Below the pieces are notes generated by a model. The model worked only from the letters and a program-made list of their open reading frames with translations. It was not told the origin of the DNA and did not search any database. A DNA stretch of 16,400 bases from JANXYY01 sp035530875. Its GTDB lineage: Bacteria > Actinomycetota > Actinomycetes > Nanopelagicales > Nanopelagicaceae. Shown here one piece after another: positions 6,088-16,400 of the stretch (position 1 is its first letter; each line of letters opens with the position of its first letter). A program made the translations under genes and the position numbers. The stretch covers positions 1 to 16,400 of the forward strand of contig DATKUB010000037.1 in NCBI GenBank assembly GCA_035530875.1, given 5' to 3'.

Positions 6088-6519
6088 ATGCCTCCAAAGA
6101 AGAAACTCGCAGCCATTATCAAGCTGCAGATCAACGCCGGTGCCGCAACTCCAGCACCGCCAGTTGGACCTGCTCTTGGTCAGCACGGCGTAAACATTAT
6201 GGAGTTCGTCAAGGCGTACAACGCTGCGACTGAAAGCCAGAAGGGTCAAGTTATCCCGGTAGAGATCTCGGTCTATGAAGACCGTTCCTTTACTTTCGTA
6301 ACCAAGACCCCGCCTGCTTCACGTTTGATTCTCAAGGCCGCAGGCGTTGAGAAAGGTTCGGCAGTTCCGCACAAGGACAAGGTCGCGTCAATTACCGCTG
6401 CTCAGGTTCGCGAAATCGCCACTACCAAGATGCCAGACCTCAACGCCAATGATTTAGAGGCAGCGAGTCTGATCATCGCCGGTACTGCCCGTTCGATGGG
6501 TATCACTGTCACCGACTAA
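6088..6519 (+). CDS. rplK: 50S ribosomal protein L11
   Basis: 143 residues, the usual family length. AAGGA at 6075-6079 is eight bases before ATG 6088. The N-terminal domain shows K-L-Q-I-N-A-G-A-A-T-P-A-P-P-V-G-P-A-L-G-Q-H-G-V-N-I-M-E-F, with the proline pair where thiostrepton resistance mutations arise; both prolines are intact. The C-terminal 23S rRNA-binding part has K-T-P-P-A-S and the closing I-A-G-T-A-R-S-M-G-I. L11 forms the base of the GTPase-associated centre with 23S rRNA and L10-L12 and is needed for the RelA-type stringent response. Confidence 0.98.
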   Translation: MPPKKKLAAIIKLQINAGAATPAPPVGPALGQHGVNIMEFVKAYNAATESQKGQVIPVEISVYEDRSFTFVTKTPPASRLILKAAGVEKGSAVPHKDKVASITAAQVREIATTKMPDLNANDLEAASLIIAGTARSMGITVTD

Positions 6520-6573
6520 TTCAAAAACTTTCAAAAGTTATTGAAGGTCGTTGCAGAAAAAAACTAAACAAGA

Positions 6574-6606
6574 CGTGGGAGGGTCACGCTGGCCCGCATC
6601 ACCACG
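6574..6606 (+). promoter_or_regulatory. L1-binding mRNA element upstream of rplA
   Basis: CGTGG (6574-6578) pairs with CCACG (6602-6606). An inner GGGT (6581-6584) pairs with GCCC (6592-6595), leaving GA on one side and GCATCA on the other. GTGGGAGG with an asymmetric internal loop mimics the L1 site in 23S rRNA helices 76-78, where the same GUGGGAGG string occurs. Known L1 operons are shut off when free L1 binds such an mRNA mimic. It begins 54 bases after the rplK stop and ends 30 bases before the rplA start, so it probably controls rplA translation. Binding is inferred. Confidence 0.6.
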
Positions 6607-6636
6607 ACTCCGCCAAAAGAATCGATAGGAGCAAAA

Positions 6637-7341
6637 ATGAAGCGCAGTAAGGCATATCGCGCCGCCGCTGAAAAAATTGAAGCGGATCGCCTTTACCACC
6701 CGCTAGAAGCGGTCAAGTTGGCAAGAGAGACTTCGACCACCAAGTACGCAGGCACAGTTGAGGTAGCCCTCTGCCTGGGTGTCGATCCACGTAAGGCCGA
6801 TCAGATGGTGCGCGGCACCGTGAACCTTCCACATGGCACCGGTAAGACCGCTCGGGTCCTGGTCTTCGCAGGTGGCGAACGAGCCGAAGAGGCTCGCGCA
6901 GCTGGTGCGGACATAGTCGGTTCCGACGAATTGATCGATGAGGTCTTCAAGGGACGCCTCGATTTCGACGCCGTTGTTGCTACCCCAGATCTGATGGGCA
7001 AGGTAGGCCGCCTCGGTAAGGTCCTCGGGCCACGCGGCTTAATGCCAAACCCAAAGACCGGAACGGTCACCAACGACGTGACCAAAGCCGTATCGGACAT
7101 TAAAGGCGGCAAGATCGAGTTTCGTGTAGATAAGCACTCGAACCTGCACTTCATCATTGGCAAGACCACGTTCCCAGAAGCCCAGTTGGCCGAGAATTAC
7201 TCCGCAGCCATGGAAGAAGTTCAGCGTGCCAAGCCATCCTCATCCAAGGGTCGATACATCAAAAAGGCAACGATTTCCACGACGATGGGCCCTGGCATCC
7301 AGGTTGACCCAAACATCATTCGGCTAACGGTGGCCGAGTAA
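6637..7341 (+). CDS. rplA: 50S ribosomal protein L1
   Basis: 234 residues, the normal length; AGGAG (6627-6631) is five bases before ATG 6637. Recognised by the N-terminal M-K-R-S-K-A-Y-R-A-A, the V-D-P-R-K-A-D-Q-M-V-R-G-T-V-N-L-P-H-G-T-G-K-T segment, G-R-L-G-K-V-L-G-P-R-G-L-M-P-N-P-K-T-G-T-V (near residues 125-145) and G-K-I-E-F-R-V-D-K. L1 forms the mobile stalk that helps release E-site tRNA and usually represses its own operon through an mRNA mimic of its rRNA site; such a mimic lies in the gap before this gene. Confidence 0.98.
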   Translation: MKRSKAYRAAAEKIEADRLYHPLEAVKLARETSTTKYAGTVEVALCLGVDPRKADQMVRGTVNLPHGTGKTARVLVFAGGERAEEARAAGADIVGSDELIDEVFKGRLDFDAVVATPDLMGKVGRLGKVLGPRGLMPNPKTGTVTNDVTKAVSDIKGGKIEFRVDKHSNLHFIIGKTTFPEAQLAENYSAAMEEVQRAKPSSSKGRYIKKATISTTMGPGIQVDPNIIRLTVAE

Positions 7342-7357
7342 GCAGGCAATTTAGAGT

Positions 7358-7401
7358 CGGTGGCGGCCGTTTTGACCATTGGGGCCGCCACCGCCTAACC
7401 T
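7358..7401 (+). promoter_or_regulatory. Candidate rplJL promoter inside an 11-bp stem-loop
   Basis: TTGACC (7372-7377) and TAACCT (7396-7401), 18 bases apart, fit an actinobacterial housekeeping promoter and would start transcription near 7408, just where the L10-leader sequence begins. The same DNA carries a perfect inverted repeat, CGGTGGCGGCC (7358-7368) and GGCCGCCACCG (7383-7393), with a 14-base loop that contains the -35. In read-through RNA this would be a strong hairpin after rplA, without a U-tract. It could be a weak 3'-end stabiliser or RNase III site. Confidence 0.45.
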
Positions 7402-7410
7402 TCCACTAAC

Positions 7411-7547
7411 ACCCAAACCAAAGACCGCCGGTGGTAACCAAAAGTTACTTAAGGCCCCGCAGGACGGGCGACCAGCGCAGGTGAACGGATGAGCCTTCCG
7501 GCTCGAGCGTGATTTCACGCCCCGTGCGCCCAGCGCTGGGGCGTTTT
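7411..7547 (+). ncRNA. L10-type ribosomal protein leader of rplJL
   Basis: The stretch has the features I recall from actinobacterial L10 leaders: A-rich start, AAAGACCGCCGGT (7420-7432), a small GTAAC/GTTAC hairpin (7434-7448), CCCG/CGGG (7456-7468) and then ACCAGCGCAGGTGAACGG (7471-7488), the conserved 3' side of the kink-turn bound by L10(L12). Three further hairpins follow: GAGCC-TTCC-GGCTC (7491-7504), GCGTG-ATTT-CACGC (7507-7520) and a terminator-like stem ending in TTTT. The L10-L12 complex is known to repress rplJL through this leader in other bacteria. The assignment is by sequence memory, not by covariance search. Confidence 0.7.
7518..7547 (+). terminator. Terminator-like attenuator hairpin before rplJ
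   Basis: CGCCCC (7518-7523) pairs with GGGGCG (7538-7543) and TTTT follows directly. Alternatively CGCC-CA (7527-7532) pairs with TG-G-GGCG (7537-7543, bulged G). The first form competes with the GCGTG/CACGC hairpin at 7507-7520, so the leader has a mutually exclusive choice. Bacillus subtilis rplJL is controlled by transcription attenuation of this kind; action here is inferred. Confidence 0.45.
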
Positions 7548-7569
7548 CGATTCTGCAAGAAAGGAAGAG

Positions 7570-8157
7570 ATGGCCCGCCCAGATAAGGCAGCCGCAGTCG
7601 CGGAAATGACCGAAGACTTCCGCAATGCGCAAGCCACCGTCCTAACCGAATACCGTGGTCTCAGCGTTGCAGCGATGAAACAACTTCGCCGCTCGCTAGG
7701 CGACGAAAATAAGTACTCCGTGGTGAAGAACACTCTCACCAAGATCGCGGCTCGCGAGGCTGGAGTCCCCGTTCCCGAGGAACTCTTTGTGGGCCCATCT
7801 GCAGTCGCCTTCATAAATGGCGACCCAGTAATGGCCGCCAAGAGCCTTCGGGATTTCGCCAAGACCAACCCACACTTGGTCATCAAAGGTGGAATCCTCG
7901 ACGGAAAATTCATTGATGCAGCTCAACTTGGCAAAATTGCCGACCTCGAATCTCGTGAGGTTCTGCTTTCCAAAGTTGCTGGCGCGATCAAGGCTTCATT
8001 CGCTCAGGCCGTCCGTGCCGTTGACGCCCTGCGCCTCAAGCTCGAGGGCCCGGCAGTTGAGGCAGCTCCTGAGGCTGAGGCAGCTCCTGAGGCTGAAGCA
8101 GTCGCCACCGAAGATGTCACCGAAGTAACCGAAACCAGCGAAGAATCACAGGGCTGA
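7570..8157 (+). CDS. rplJ: 50S ribosomal protein L10
   Basis: 195 residues from ATG 7570, with AAAGGA four bases upstream. The N-terminal rRNA/L11-binding domain shows M-A-R-P-D-K-A-A-A-V-A-E-M and L-T-E-Y-R-G-L-S-V-A-A-M-K-Q-L-R-R, then K-Y-S-V-V-K-N-T-L. A helix near residues 137-155 (A-I-K-A-S-F-A-Q-A-V-R-A-V-D-A-L) carries the L7/L12 dimers. The last 40 residues are an acidic Ala/Glu/Pro/Val tail containing a tandem P-E-A-E-A-A unit encoded by an 18-base direct repeat near 8059-8094. Such tails are common in actinobacterial L10 and are probably disordered. It builds the stalk with rplL, the next gene. Confidence 0.97.
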   Translation: MARPDKAAAVAEMTEDFRNAQATVLTEYRGLSVAAMKQLRRSLGDENKYSVVKNTLTKIAAREAGVPVPEELFVGPSAVAFINGDPVMAAKSLRDFAKTNPHLVIKGGILDGKFIDAAQLGKIADLESREVLLSKVAGAIKASFAQAVRAVDALRLKLEGPAVEAAPEAEAAPEAEAVATEDVTEVTETSEESQG

Positions 8158-8196
8158 CCCGCCCGTACACAGCCCAATCCCGGGTGTACCCGGGTC
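8156..8196 (+). promoter_or_regulatory. Mutually exclusive hairpins between rplJ and rplL
   Basis: In one fold GACCCG (8156-8161) pairs with CGGGTC (8191-8196) and GTACAC (8165-8170) with GTGTAC (8184-8189). In the other, CCCGGGT (8179-8185) pairs with ACCCGGG (8188-8194) as a compact local hairpin. The two cannot coexist, and the first overlaps the rplJ stop codon, so a terminating ribosome would favour the second. Both lie just before the rplL ribosome binding site (AAGGA at 8207). A role in raising L7/L12 output above L10 is inference. Confidence 0.4.
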
Positions 8197-8217
8197 AACT
8201 AAAGAGAAGGAAAAATC

Positions 8218-8598
8218 ATGGCCAAGCTCAGCAACGCAGACCTGCTAGACGCTTTCAAGGAACTGACCCTTATTGAACTCTCTGACTTCGTTAAAGAATT
8301 CGAAGAATTCTTCGGCGTAACTGCTGCCGCTCCAGTAGCCGTAGCCGTCGCTGGTGCCGCTGCCGCTGCGGCCGAAGTCGAAGATCAAGATGAATTCGAT
8401 GTCGTTCTTGAAGAAGTTGGCGCCCAGAAGATTGCCGTCATCAAGGAAGTTCGTACCTTCACGGGCCTCGGCCTGAAAGAAGCAAAAGACTTGGTAGACA
8501 GTGCACCATCTAAGGTGCTTGAGAAGGCAACCAAGGATGCAGCCGAGAAGGCAAAGGCCGCCCTTGAGGCTGCCGGCGCCAAGGTGTCTGTCAAGTAA
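8218..8598 (+). CDS. rplL: 50S ribosomal protein L7/L12
   Basis: 126 residues with AAGGA six bases before ATG 8218. The N-terminal dimerisation domain (about 1-35, L-S-D-F-V-K-E-F-E-E-F-F-G-V) is followed by an Ala/Val/Pro-rich hinge (about 36-53) and the globular C-terminal domain with F-D-V-V-L-E-E-V-G-A-Q-K-I-A-V-I-K-E-V-R and G-L-G-L-K-E-A-K-D-L-V-D-S-A-P, the factor-binding surface. Multiple dimers sit on L10 and recruit the GTPases EF-G, EF-Tu and IF2. Codon choice is notably strict, as expected for one of the most abundant proteins. Confidence 0.98.
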   Translation: MAKLSNADLLDAFKELTLIELSDFVKEFEEFFGVTAAAPVAVAVAGAAAAAAEVEDQDEFDVVLEEVGAQKIAVIKEVRTFTGLGLKEAKDLVDSAPSKVLEKATKDAAEKAKAALEAAGAKVSVK

Positions 8599-8633
8599 TT
8601 TTGTTCGCATTCCAACTGCTGTTCAACGATGGT

Positions 8634-8665
8634 GGCGGGGGTCAACGAGGCCGTTGCTCCCCGCC
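8634..8665 (+). promoter_or_regulatory. Strong hairpin in the rplL-rpoB intergenic region
   Basis: GGCGGGG (8634-8640) pairs with CCCCGCC (8659-8665), and CAACG (8643-8647) with CGTTG (8652-8656), around an AGGC tetraloop and a 2x2 internal loop. No U-tract follows, so it is not a classical intrinsic terminator. The rplL-rpoB space in Escherichia coli holds an attenuator and an RNase III site; a comparable 3'-end or processing role is possible here. Confidence 0.5.
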
Positions 8666-8884
8666 GCACATCACCCGTACTACCACCGTCATATAGTGGG
8701 CGAAAGTGGTCGAAATCGGTTCGGATTGGAAATCTCTCCGGCAATCGACTACTCTCGCCCTTTGCGCACCCTCAGATAAAACTGGCCGCCACCTTGCATC
8801 GTGAGTTGGTTACCAGCCGTGGAGTTTGCGCATTTGCCGGACCAGATCTCGATGGCCCTTCATGGGCCGCCGGAAGGACCCCTC
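8666..8884 (+). promoter_or_regulatory. rpoB leader; weak promoter candidate
   Basis: This is the rest of the 286-base gap before rpoB. A TATAGT at 8692-8697 is a good -10 hexamer, but nothing near TTGACA lies 16-19 bases upstream, so it is only a candidate. GGCCC (8854-8858) and GGGCC (8864-8868) form a small hairpin just before the rpoB ribosome binding site GGAAGGA (8872-8878). No small open reading frame here looks genuine. Confidence 0.25.
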
Positions 8885-11800
8885 TTGGCCGCCTCGCGCT
8901 CCACTTCAAAGCATTCTGCAACCGCACCTAAGCGCCTATCTTTCGCCAAGATTCGAGAACCCCTTGAGGTTCCCAATCTCTTGGCTCTGCAAACTGAAAG
9001 CACCGATTGGCTACTCGGCACCGAGGCTTGGCGCAAGCGCGTCGCCGATGCGCTTGCCAACGGATCGCATGACGTTCCCACTCAGTCAGGGCTCGAGGAA
9101 ATCTTCGAGGAAATCAGCCCGATTGAAGACTTCCAAGGTTCGATGAGCCTGTCGTTCCGCGATCACCGCTTCGAGCCACCGAAGTATTCGATTGATGACT
9201 GTAAAGAACGCGACATTACTTATGCAGCCCCGCTGTTCCTAACGGCGGAGTTCACCAACAATGTCACCGGCGAAATCAAGAGCCAGACGGTATTCATGGG
9301 CGATTTCCCGCTCATGACCAACCGTGGCACATTCGTCATCAACGGCACCGAGCGAGTGGTCGTATCGCAACTCGTCCGCTCGCCTGGTGTTTACTTCGAG
9401 GTCGATAAGTCGGCCGACAAGGATGTGTGGACGACCAAGTTAATTCCGAGCCGCGGAGCCTGGCTCGAACTTGAAATTGATAAGAAGGACCTGGTCGGGA
9501 TTCGAATCGACCGCAAGCGTAAGCAGTCCATCACAGTCTTCCTTAAGGCCCTTGGGTGGGACGATGCTCGAATTCTTGAAGAGTTCGGCGAGTACGAATC
9601 AATGCGAGCCACCCTCGAGAAAGATCACACTTCATCGCAGGACGAGGCGCTCCTTGATATTTACCGCAAATTGCGTCCGGGTGAGCCTCCGACGAAAGAA
9701 GCAGCTCTTAACCTGCTTGAGAACCTCTACTTCAACAAGAAGCGCTATGACTTGGCCAAGGTCGGCCGTCACAAGATCAACAAGAAGCTTGGGCTAGATC
9801 TTGAATTAAGCCAGAGCGTTCTAACGATCGACGACATCGTCGCCACCATCAAGTACTTAGTGAAGTTGCACGCTGGCGAGACTGTCATGGATACTCCGCG
9901 CGGACAGGTTCGCGTTGAGACCGACGATATCGACCACTTCGGAAACCGTCGCCTACGTACTGTCGGCGAATTGATCCAAAATCAGGTTCGCACTGGCCTA
10001 TCGCGGATGGAAAGGGTCGTTCGCGAGCGCATGACGACTCAGGACGTTGAAGCGATCACGCCGCAGACTCTGATCAACATTCGCCCGGTTGTTGCAAGCA
10101 TCAAGGAGTTCTTTGGTACTTCACAACTGAGCCAGTTCATGGATCAGACAAACCCGCTTGCCGGTTTGACTCATAAGCGTCGACTTTCAGCACTTGGACC
10201 CGGTGGACTTTCGCGTGAGCGTGCAGGGTTCGAGGTTCGTGACGTTCACCCTTCTCACTACGGTCGCATGTGCCCGATTGAAACTCCTGAAGGCCCGAAC
10301 ATTGGTCTGATTGGATCCCTATCGACTTTTGCTCGAATTAATGCGTTTGGATTTGTGGAGACTCCCTACCGCAAGGTCGTTAAGGGCAAGGTAACTGATC
10401 AAATCTCTTACCTCACCGCTGACGAAGAAGATGAGTTTGTGATCGCCCAAGCCAACGCGCCGCTAGATCCAGACGGCACCTTTAGCGAGGCACGTGTTCT
10501 CGTTCGACGCAAGGGTGGCGAGGTCGAATACATCCCAGGCGACGACGTCGACTTCATGGATGTTTCCCCACGCCAGATGGTCTCGGTCGCAACCGCCATG
10601 ATTCCCTTCCTTGAGCACGACGATGCAAACCGCGCCTTGATGGGTTCGAACATGCAACGTCAGTCGGTTCCGCTGCTTCGAAGTGAATCCCCGCTTGTTG
10701 GAACTGGCATGGAATACCGCGCCGCAGTTGATGCCGGTGATGTGATCATCGCCGAAAAGGCAGGCGTCGTAACCGAAGTTTCGGCCGATCACGTAATCGT
10801 GATGGCCGACGACGGTTCGTACCAGACCTACCGCTTGGCGAAGTTCCGCCGCTCTAACCAAGGAACCTCTTTCAACCAGAAGGTGATCGTCAACGAAGGA
10901 CAGCGTCTGGAAATTGGCCAAGTGCTGGCTGACGGTCCCTGCACTGACAATGGCGAGATGGCACTTGGCAAGAACCTTCTTGTGGCATTCATGCCATGGG
11001 AAGGACACAACTACGAAGACGCCATCATCTTGAGCCAGCGCCTGATCCAAGATGACGTTCTCTCCTCAATTCACATTGAAGAGCATGAAGTCGATGCCCG
11101 CGATACAAAATTGGGACCAGAGGAAATCACTCGCGACATTCCCAACGTCAACGAGGAAGTTCTGGCCGATCTTGATGATCGCGGAATTATTCGCGTCGGC
11201 GCCGATGTCGTAACCGGCGATGTGCTGGTCGGAAAGGTCACGCCAAAGGGCGAAACTGAACTGACGCCGGAAGAGCGCCTACTTCGGGCAATCTTCGGCG
11301 AGAAGGCACGTGAGGTCAGAGATACTTCGCTCAAGGTGCCACACGGCGAATCTGGAAAGGTCATCGCCGTCAAGGTCTTCGACTCCGAAGAGGGATTCGA
11401 ACTCCCGCCAGGAGTCAACCAGTTGGTCCGTGTCTATGTTGCGCAGAAGCGCAAGATCAGCAACGGCGACAAGTTGGCCGGTCGCCACGGAAACAAGGGC
11501 GTTATTTCCAAGATTCTTCCGGTTGAAGATATGCCGTTCCTCGAGGACGGAACTCCGGTGGACATCATTCTTAACCCACTAGGTGTCCCAGGTCGTATGA
11601 ACGTCGGCCAGGTTCTTGAAACTCACCTAGGTTGGGTCGCCAAGACCGGCTGGCAGATCGAGGGCGACGACGAGAATTGGAAGAAGAGCCTGGCCTCGAT
11701 TGGGGCTAGTACAGGTGCTCCAGGTAGCAATGTTGCTACCCCGGTTTTCGACGGCGCCAAGGAAGACGAAATCATCGGTCTTCTCTCATCGACGCTACCT

Positions 11801-12349
11801 AACCGCGATGGTGTTCAGCTAATCGGTGAATCGGGCAAAGCCCGCCTCTTTGATGGCCGCTCAGGTGAGCCATACACGGAGCCGATTTCAGTTGGATACA
11901 TCTACATCTTGAAGCTGCTCCACCTTGTCGACGACAAGATCCACGCACGCTCCACGGGCCCTTACTCGATGATCACTCAACAGCCGCTTGGTGGTAAGGC
12001 TCAATTCGGTGGTCAGCGCTTTGGCGAGATGGAGGTGTGGGCACTCGAAGCTTATGGGGCCGCCTACGCCTTGCAGGAGTTGCTGACGATTAAGTCCGAC
12101 GATGTTCACGGTCGAGTCAAGGTTTACGAAGCGATCGTGAAGGGCGAAAACATTCCTGAGCCGGGCATACCTGAATCATTCAAGGTGCTCATCAAGGAAA
12201 TGCAGTCACTCTGCCTCAACGTAGAAGTTCTTTCATCTGACGGTGTCTCAATTGAGATGCGCGATACAGATGAAGATGCCTTCCGCGCTGCTGAAGAACT
12301 CGGTATCGATCTCTCTCGGCGCGAGCCGAGCAGTGTCGAAGAAGTCTGA
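8885..12349 (+). CDS. rpoB: DNA-directed RNA polymerase subunit beta
   Basis: 1154 residues from TTG 8885, chosen because GGAAGGA lies six bases upstream and because homology to streptomycete RpoB begins at L/M-A-A-S-R. An in-frame ATG at 8801 adds 28 residues (M-S-W-L-P...) that match nothing I know. The family landmarks are continuous: S-F-A-K-I-R-E-P-L-E-V-P-N, S-P-G-V-Y-F, the rifampicin pocket S-Q-L-S-Q-F-M419-D420-Q-T-N-P-L ... T-H430-K-R-R-L-S435-A-L-G, P-S-H-Y-G-R-M-C-P-I-E-T-P-E-G-P-N-I-G-L, and H-G-N-K-G-V-I. Residues 420, 430 and 435 (Asp, His and Ser; equal to D435, H445 and S450 of Mycobacterium tuberculosis) are wild type, predicting rifampicin sensitivity. There is no intein or frameshift. 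rpoC follows after 25 bases. Confidence 0.99.
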   Translation: MAASRSTSKHSATAPKRLSFAKIREPLEVPNLLALQTESTDWLLGTEAWRKRVADALANGSHDVPTQSGLEEIFEEISPIEDFQGSMSLSFRDHRFEPPKYSIDDCKERDITYAAPLFLTAEFTNNVTGEIKSQTVFMGDFPLMTNRGTFVINGTERVVVSQLVRSPGVYFEVDKSADKDVWTTKLIPSRGAWLELEIDKKDLVGIRIDRKRKQSITVFLKALGWDDARILEEFGEYESMRATLEKDHTSSQDEALLDIYRKLRPGEPPTKEAALNLLENLYFNKKRYDLAKVGRHKINKKLGLDLELSQSVLTIDDIVATIKYLVKLHAGETVMDTPRGQVRVETDDIDHFGNRRLRTVGELIQNQVRTGLSRMERVVRERMTTQDVEAITPQTLINIRPVVASIKEFFGTSQLSQFMDQTNPLAGLTHKRRLSALGPGGLSRERAGFEVRDVHPSHYGRMCPIETPEGPNIGLIGSLSTFARINAFGFVETPYRKVVKGKVTDQISYLTADEEDEFVIAQANAPLDPDGTFSEARVLVRRKGGEVEYIPGDDVDFMDVSPRQMVSVATAMIPFLEHDDANRALMGSNMQRQSVPLLRSESPLVGTGMEYRAAVDAGDVIIAEKAGVVTEVSADHVIVMADDGSYQTYRLAKFRRSNQGTSFNQKVIVNEGQRLEIGQVLADGPCTDNGEMALGKNLLVAFMPWEGHNYEDAIILSQRLIQDDVLSSIHIEEHEVDARDTKLGPEEITRDIPNVNEEVLADLDDRGIIRVGADVVTGDVLVGKVTPKGETELTPEERLLRAIFGEKAREVRDTSLKVPHGESGKVIAVKVFDSEEGFELPPGVNQLVRVYVAQKRKISNGDKLAGRHGNKGVISKILPVEDMPFLEDGTPVDIILNPLGVPGRMNVGQVLETHLGWVAKTGWQIEGDDENWKKSLASIGASTGAPGSNVATPVFDGAKEDEIIGLLSSTLPNRDGVQLIGESGKARLFDGRSGEPYTEPISVGYIYILKLLHLVDDKIHARSTGPYSMITQQPLGGKAQFGGQRFGEMEVWALEAYGAAYALQELLTIKSDDVHGRVKVYEAIVKGENIPEPGIPESFKVLIKEMQSLCLNVEVLSSDGVSIEMRDTDEDAFRAAEELGIDLSRREPSSVEEV

Positions 12350-12374
12350 CGGACGGGAAAGGGATTAACTAATC

Positions 12375-16238
<3,864 letters not shown>

Positions 16239-16260
16239 ACCGCCAAGAAACATTTGTGTC

Positions 16261-16305
16261 CCGAAGGGGCGTTGGGCTTTGGCTCGGCGCCCCTTCGGCT
16301 TTCCC
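16261..16305 (+). terminator. Intrinsic-type terminator after rpoC
   Basis: CCGAAGGGGCG (16261-16271) pairs perfectly with CGCCCCTTCGG (16288-16298) over 11 bases, with a 16-base loop, followed by CTTTCCC. The U-tract is short, as is common in actinobacteria. Its position 22 bases after the rpoC stop supports it as the end of the rpoBC transcript. The 21-bp repeat array starts immediately after it. Confidence 0.75.
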
Positions 16306-16400
16306 GTGAGCGGCGCCTTGCCTCCCGTGAGTGGCGCCTTGCCTCCCGTGAGCGGCGCCTTGCCTCCCGTGAGCGGCGCCTTGCCTCCCGTGAGCGGCGC
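16303..16400 (+). repeat. 21-bp tandem repeat array, continuing beyond the window
   Basis: Units lie at 16303-16323, 16324-16344, 16345-16365, 16366-16386 and 16387-16400 (14 bases visible). Each reads CCCGTGAGCGGCG followed by CCTTGCCT. Unit 2 has T for C in GTGGCG; the others are identical. There are no spacers, so it is not CRISPR. The units contain the palindrome GGCGCC. Two diverged units of the same family follow aspC at 3534-3575. 21 bases is seven codons, so some frames stay open through the array, but both arrays lie in 3' intergenic DNA and I do not call it coding. Confidence 0.92.

Noticed and set aside
8801..8884. Longer rpoB start at ATG 8801.
   Set aside because: The 28 extra residues match no RpoB terminus I know, and TTG 8885 has an excellent ribosome binding site and the expected M-A-A-S-R type start.
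10100..10220. Possible rifampicin-resistance substitutions or an intein in rpoB.
   Set aside because: The pocket residues 418-437 read as the sensitive type and the frame is continuous with no inserted domain.
16303..16400. Array considered as CRISPR.
   Set aside because: The units are 21 bases and directly abut each other without spacers, and no cas gene is near.

Overview
The window comes from a chromosome of an actinobacterium (Actinomycetota) of moderate GC content, roughly mid-50s percent by eye. Three things show this. RpoB and RpoC are very close to the streptomycete and mycobacterial forms, including the actinobacterial coiled-coil insertion in RpoC. The gene order aspC, tRNA-Trp, secE, nusG, rplK, rplA, rplJ, rplL, rpoB, rpoC is the classical actinobacterial one. 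Several start codons are GTG or TTG with clear purine-rich ribosome binding sites. I do not assign a genus.

Positions 1-3480 are an accessory region. A window-edge fragment resembling the N-terminus of an aminoglycoside-phosphotransferase-like protein (minus strand) is followed by a small gene with a HEPN-type R-x4-H motif (plus). Next comes a convergent gene resembling the TIGR02391/Ymh abortive-infection-associated family (minus), a structured 315-base non-coding stretch, and a large serine recombinase (minus). The HEPN gene is bracketed by a 28-bp imperfect direct repeat whose core, GCTAGGGCG, reappears just upstream of the recombinase. This looks like a small integrative island, or the remnant of one, carrying candidate defence genes, but its ends are not proven.

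Positions 3534-16400 are the housekeeping block. A class I aminotransferase (aspC-like) is transcribed leftwards. From about 4930 everything reads rightwards: tRNA-Trp(CCA), secE, nusG, rplK-rplA, rplJ-rplL and rpoB-rpoC, together supplying protein export, transcription elongation, the ribosomal L1 stalk and L7/L12 stalk, and the RNA polymerase core. The intergenic spaces hold recognisable RNA control elements: an L1-binding mimic before rplA, a candidate promoter plus L10-type leader with a terminator-like hairpin before rplJ, two mutually exclusive hairpins between rplJ and rplL, and a strong hairpin between rplL and rpoB.

A 21-bp tandem repeat lies directly after the 3' end of aspC (two units) and after the rpoC terminator (at least 4.7 units, running off the window). 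Both arrays have the same orientation relative to the gene they follow. This repeat family and the repeat-flanked HEPN gene are the least ordinary things here.
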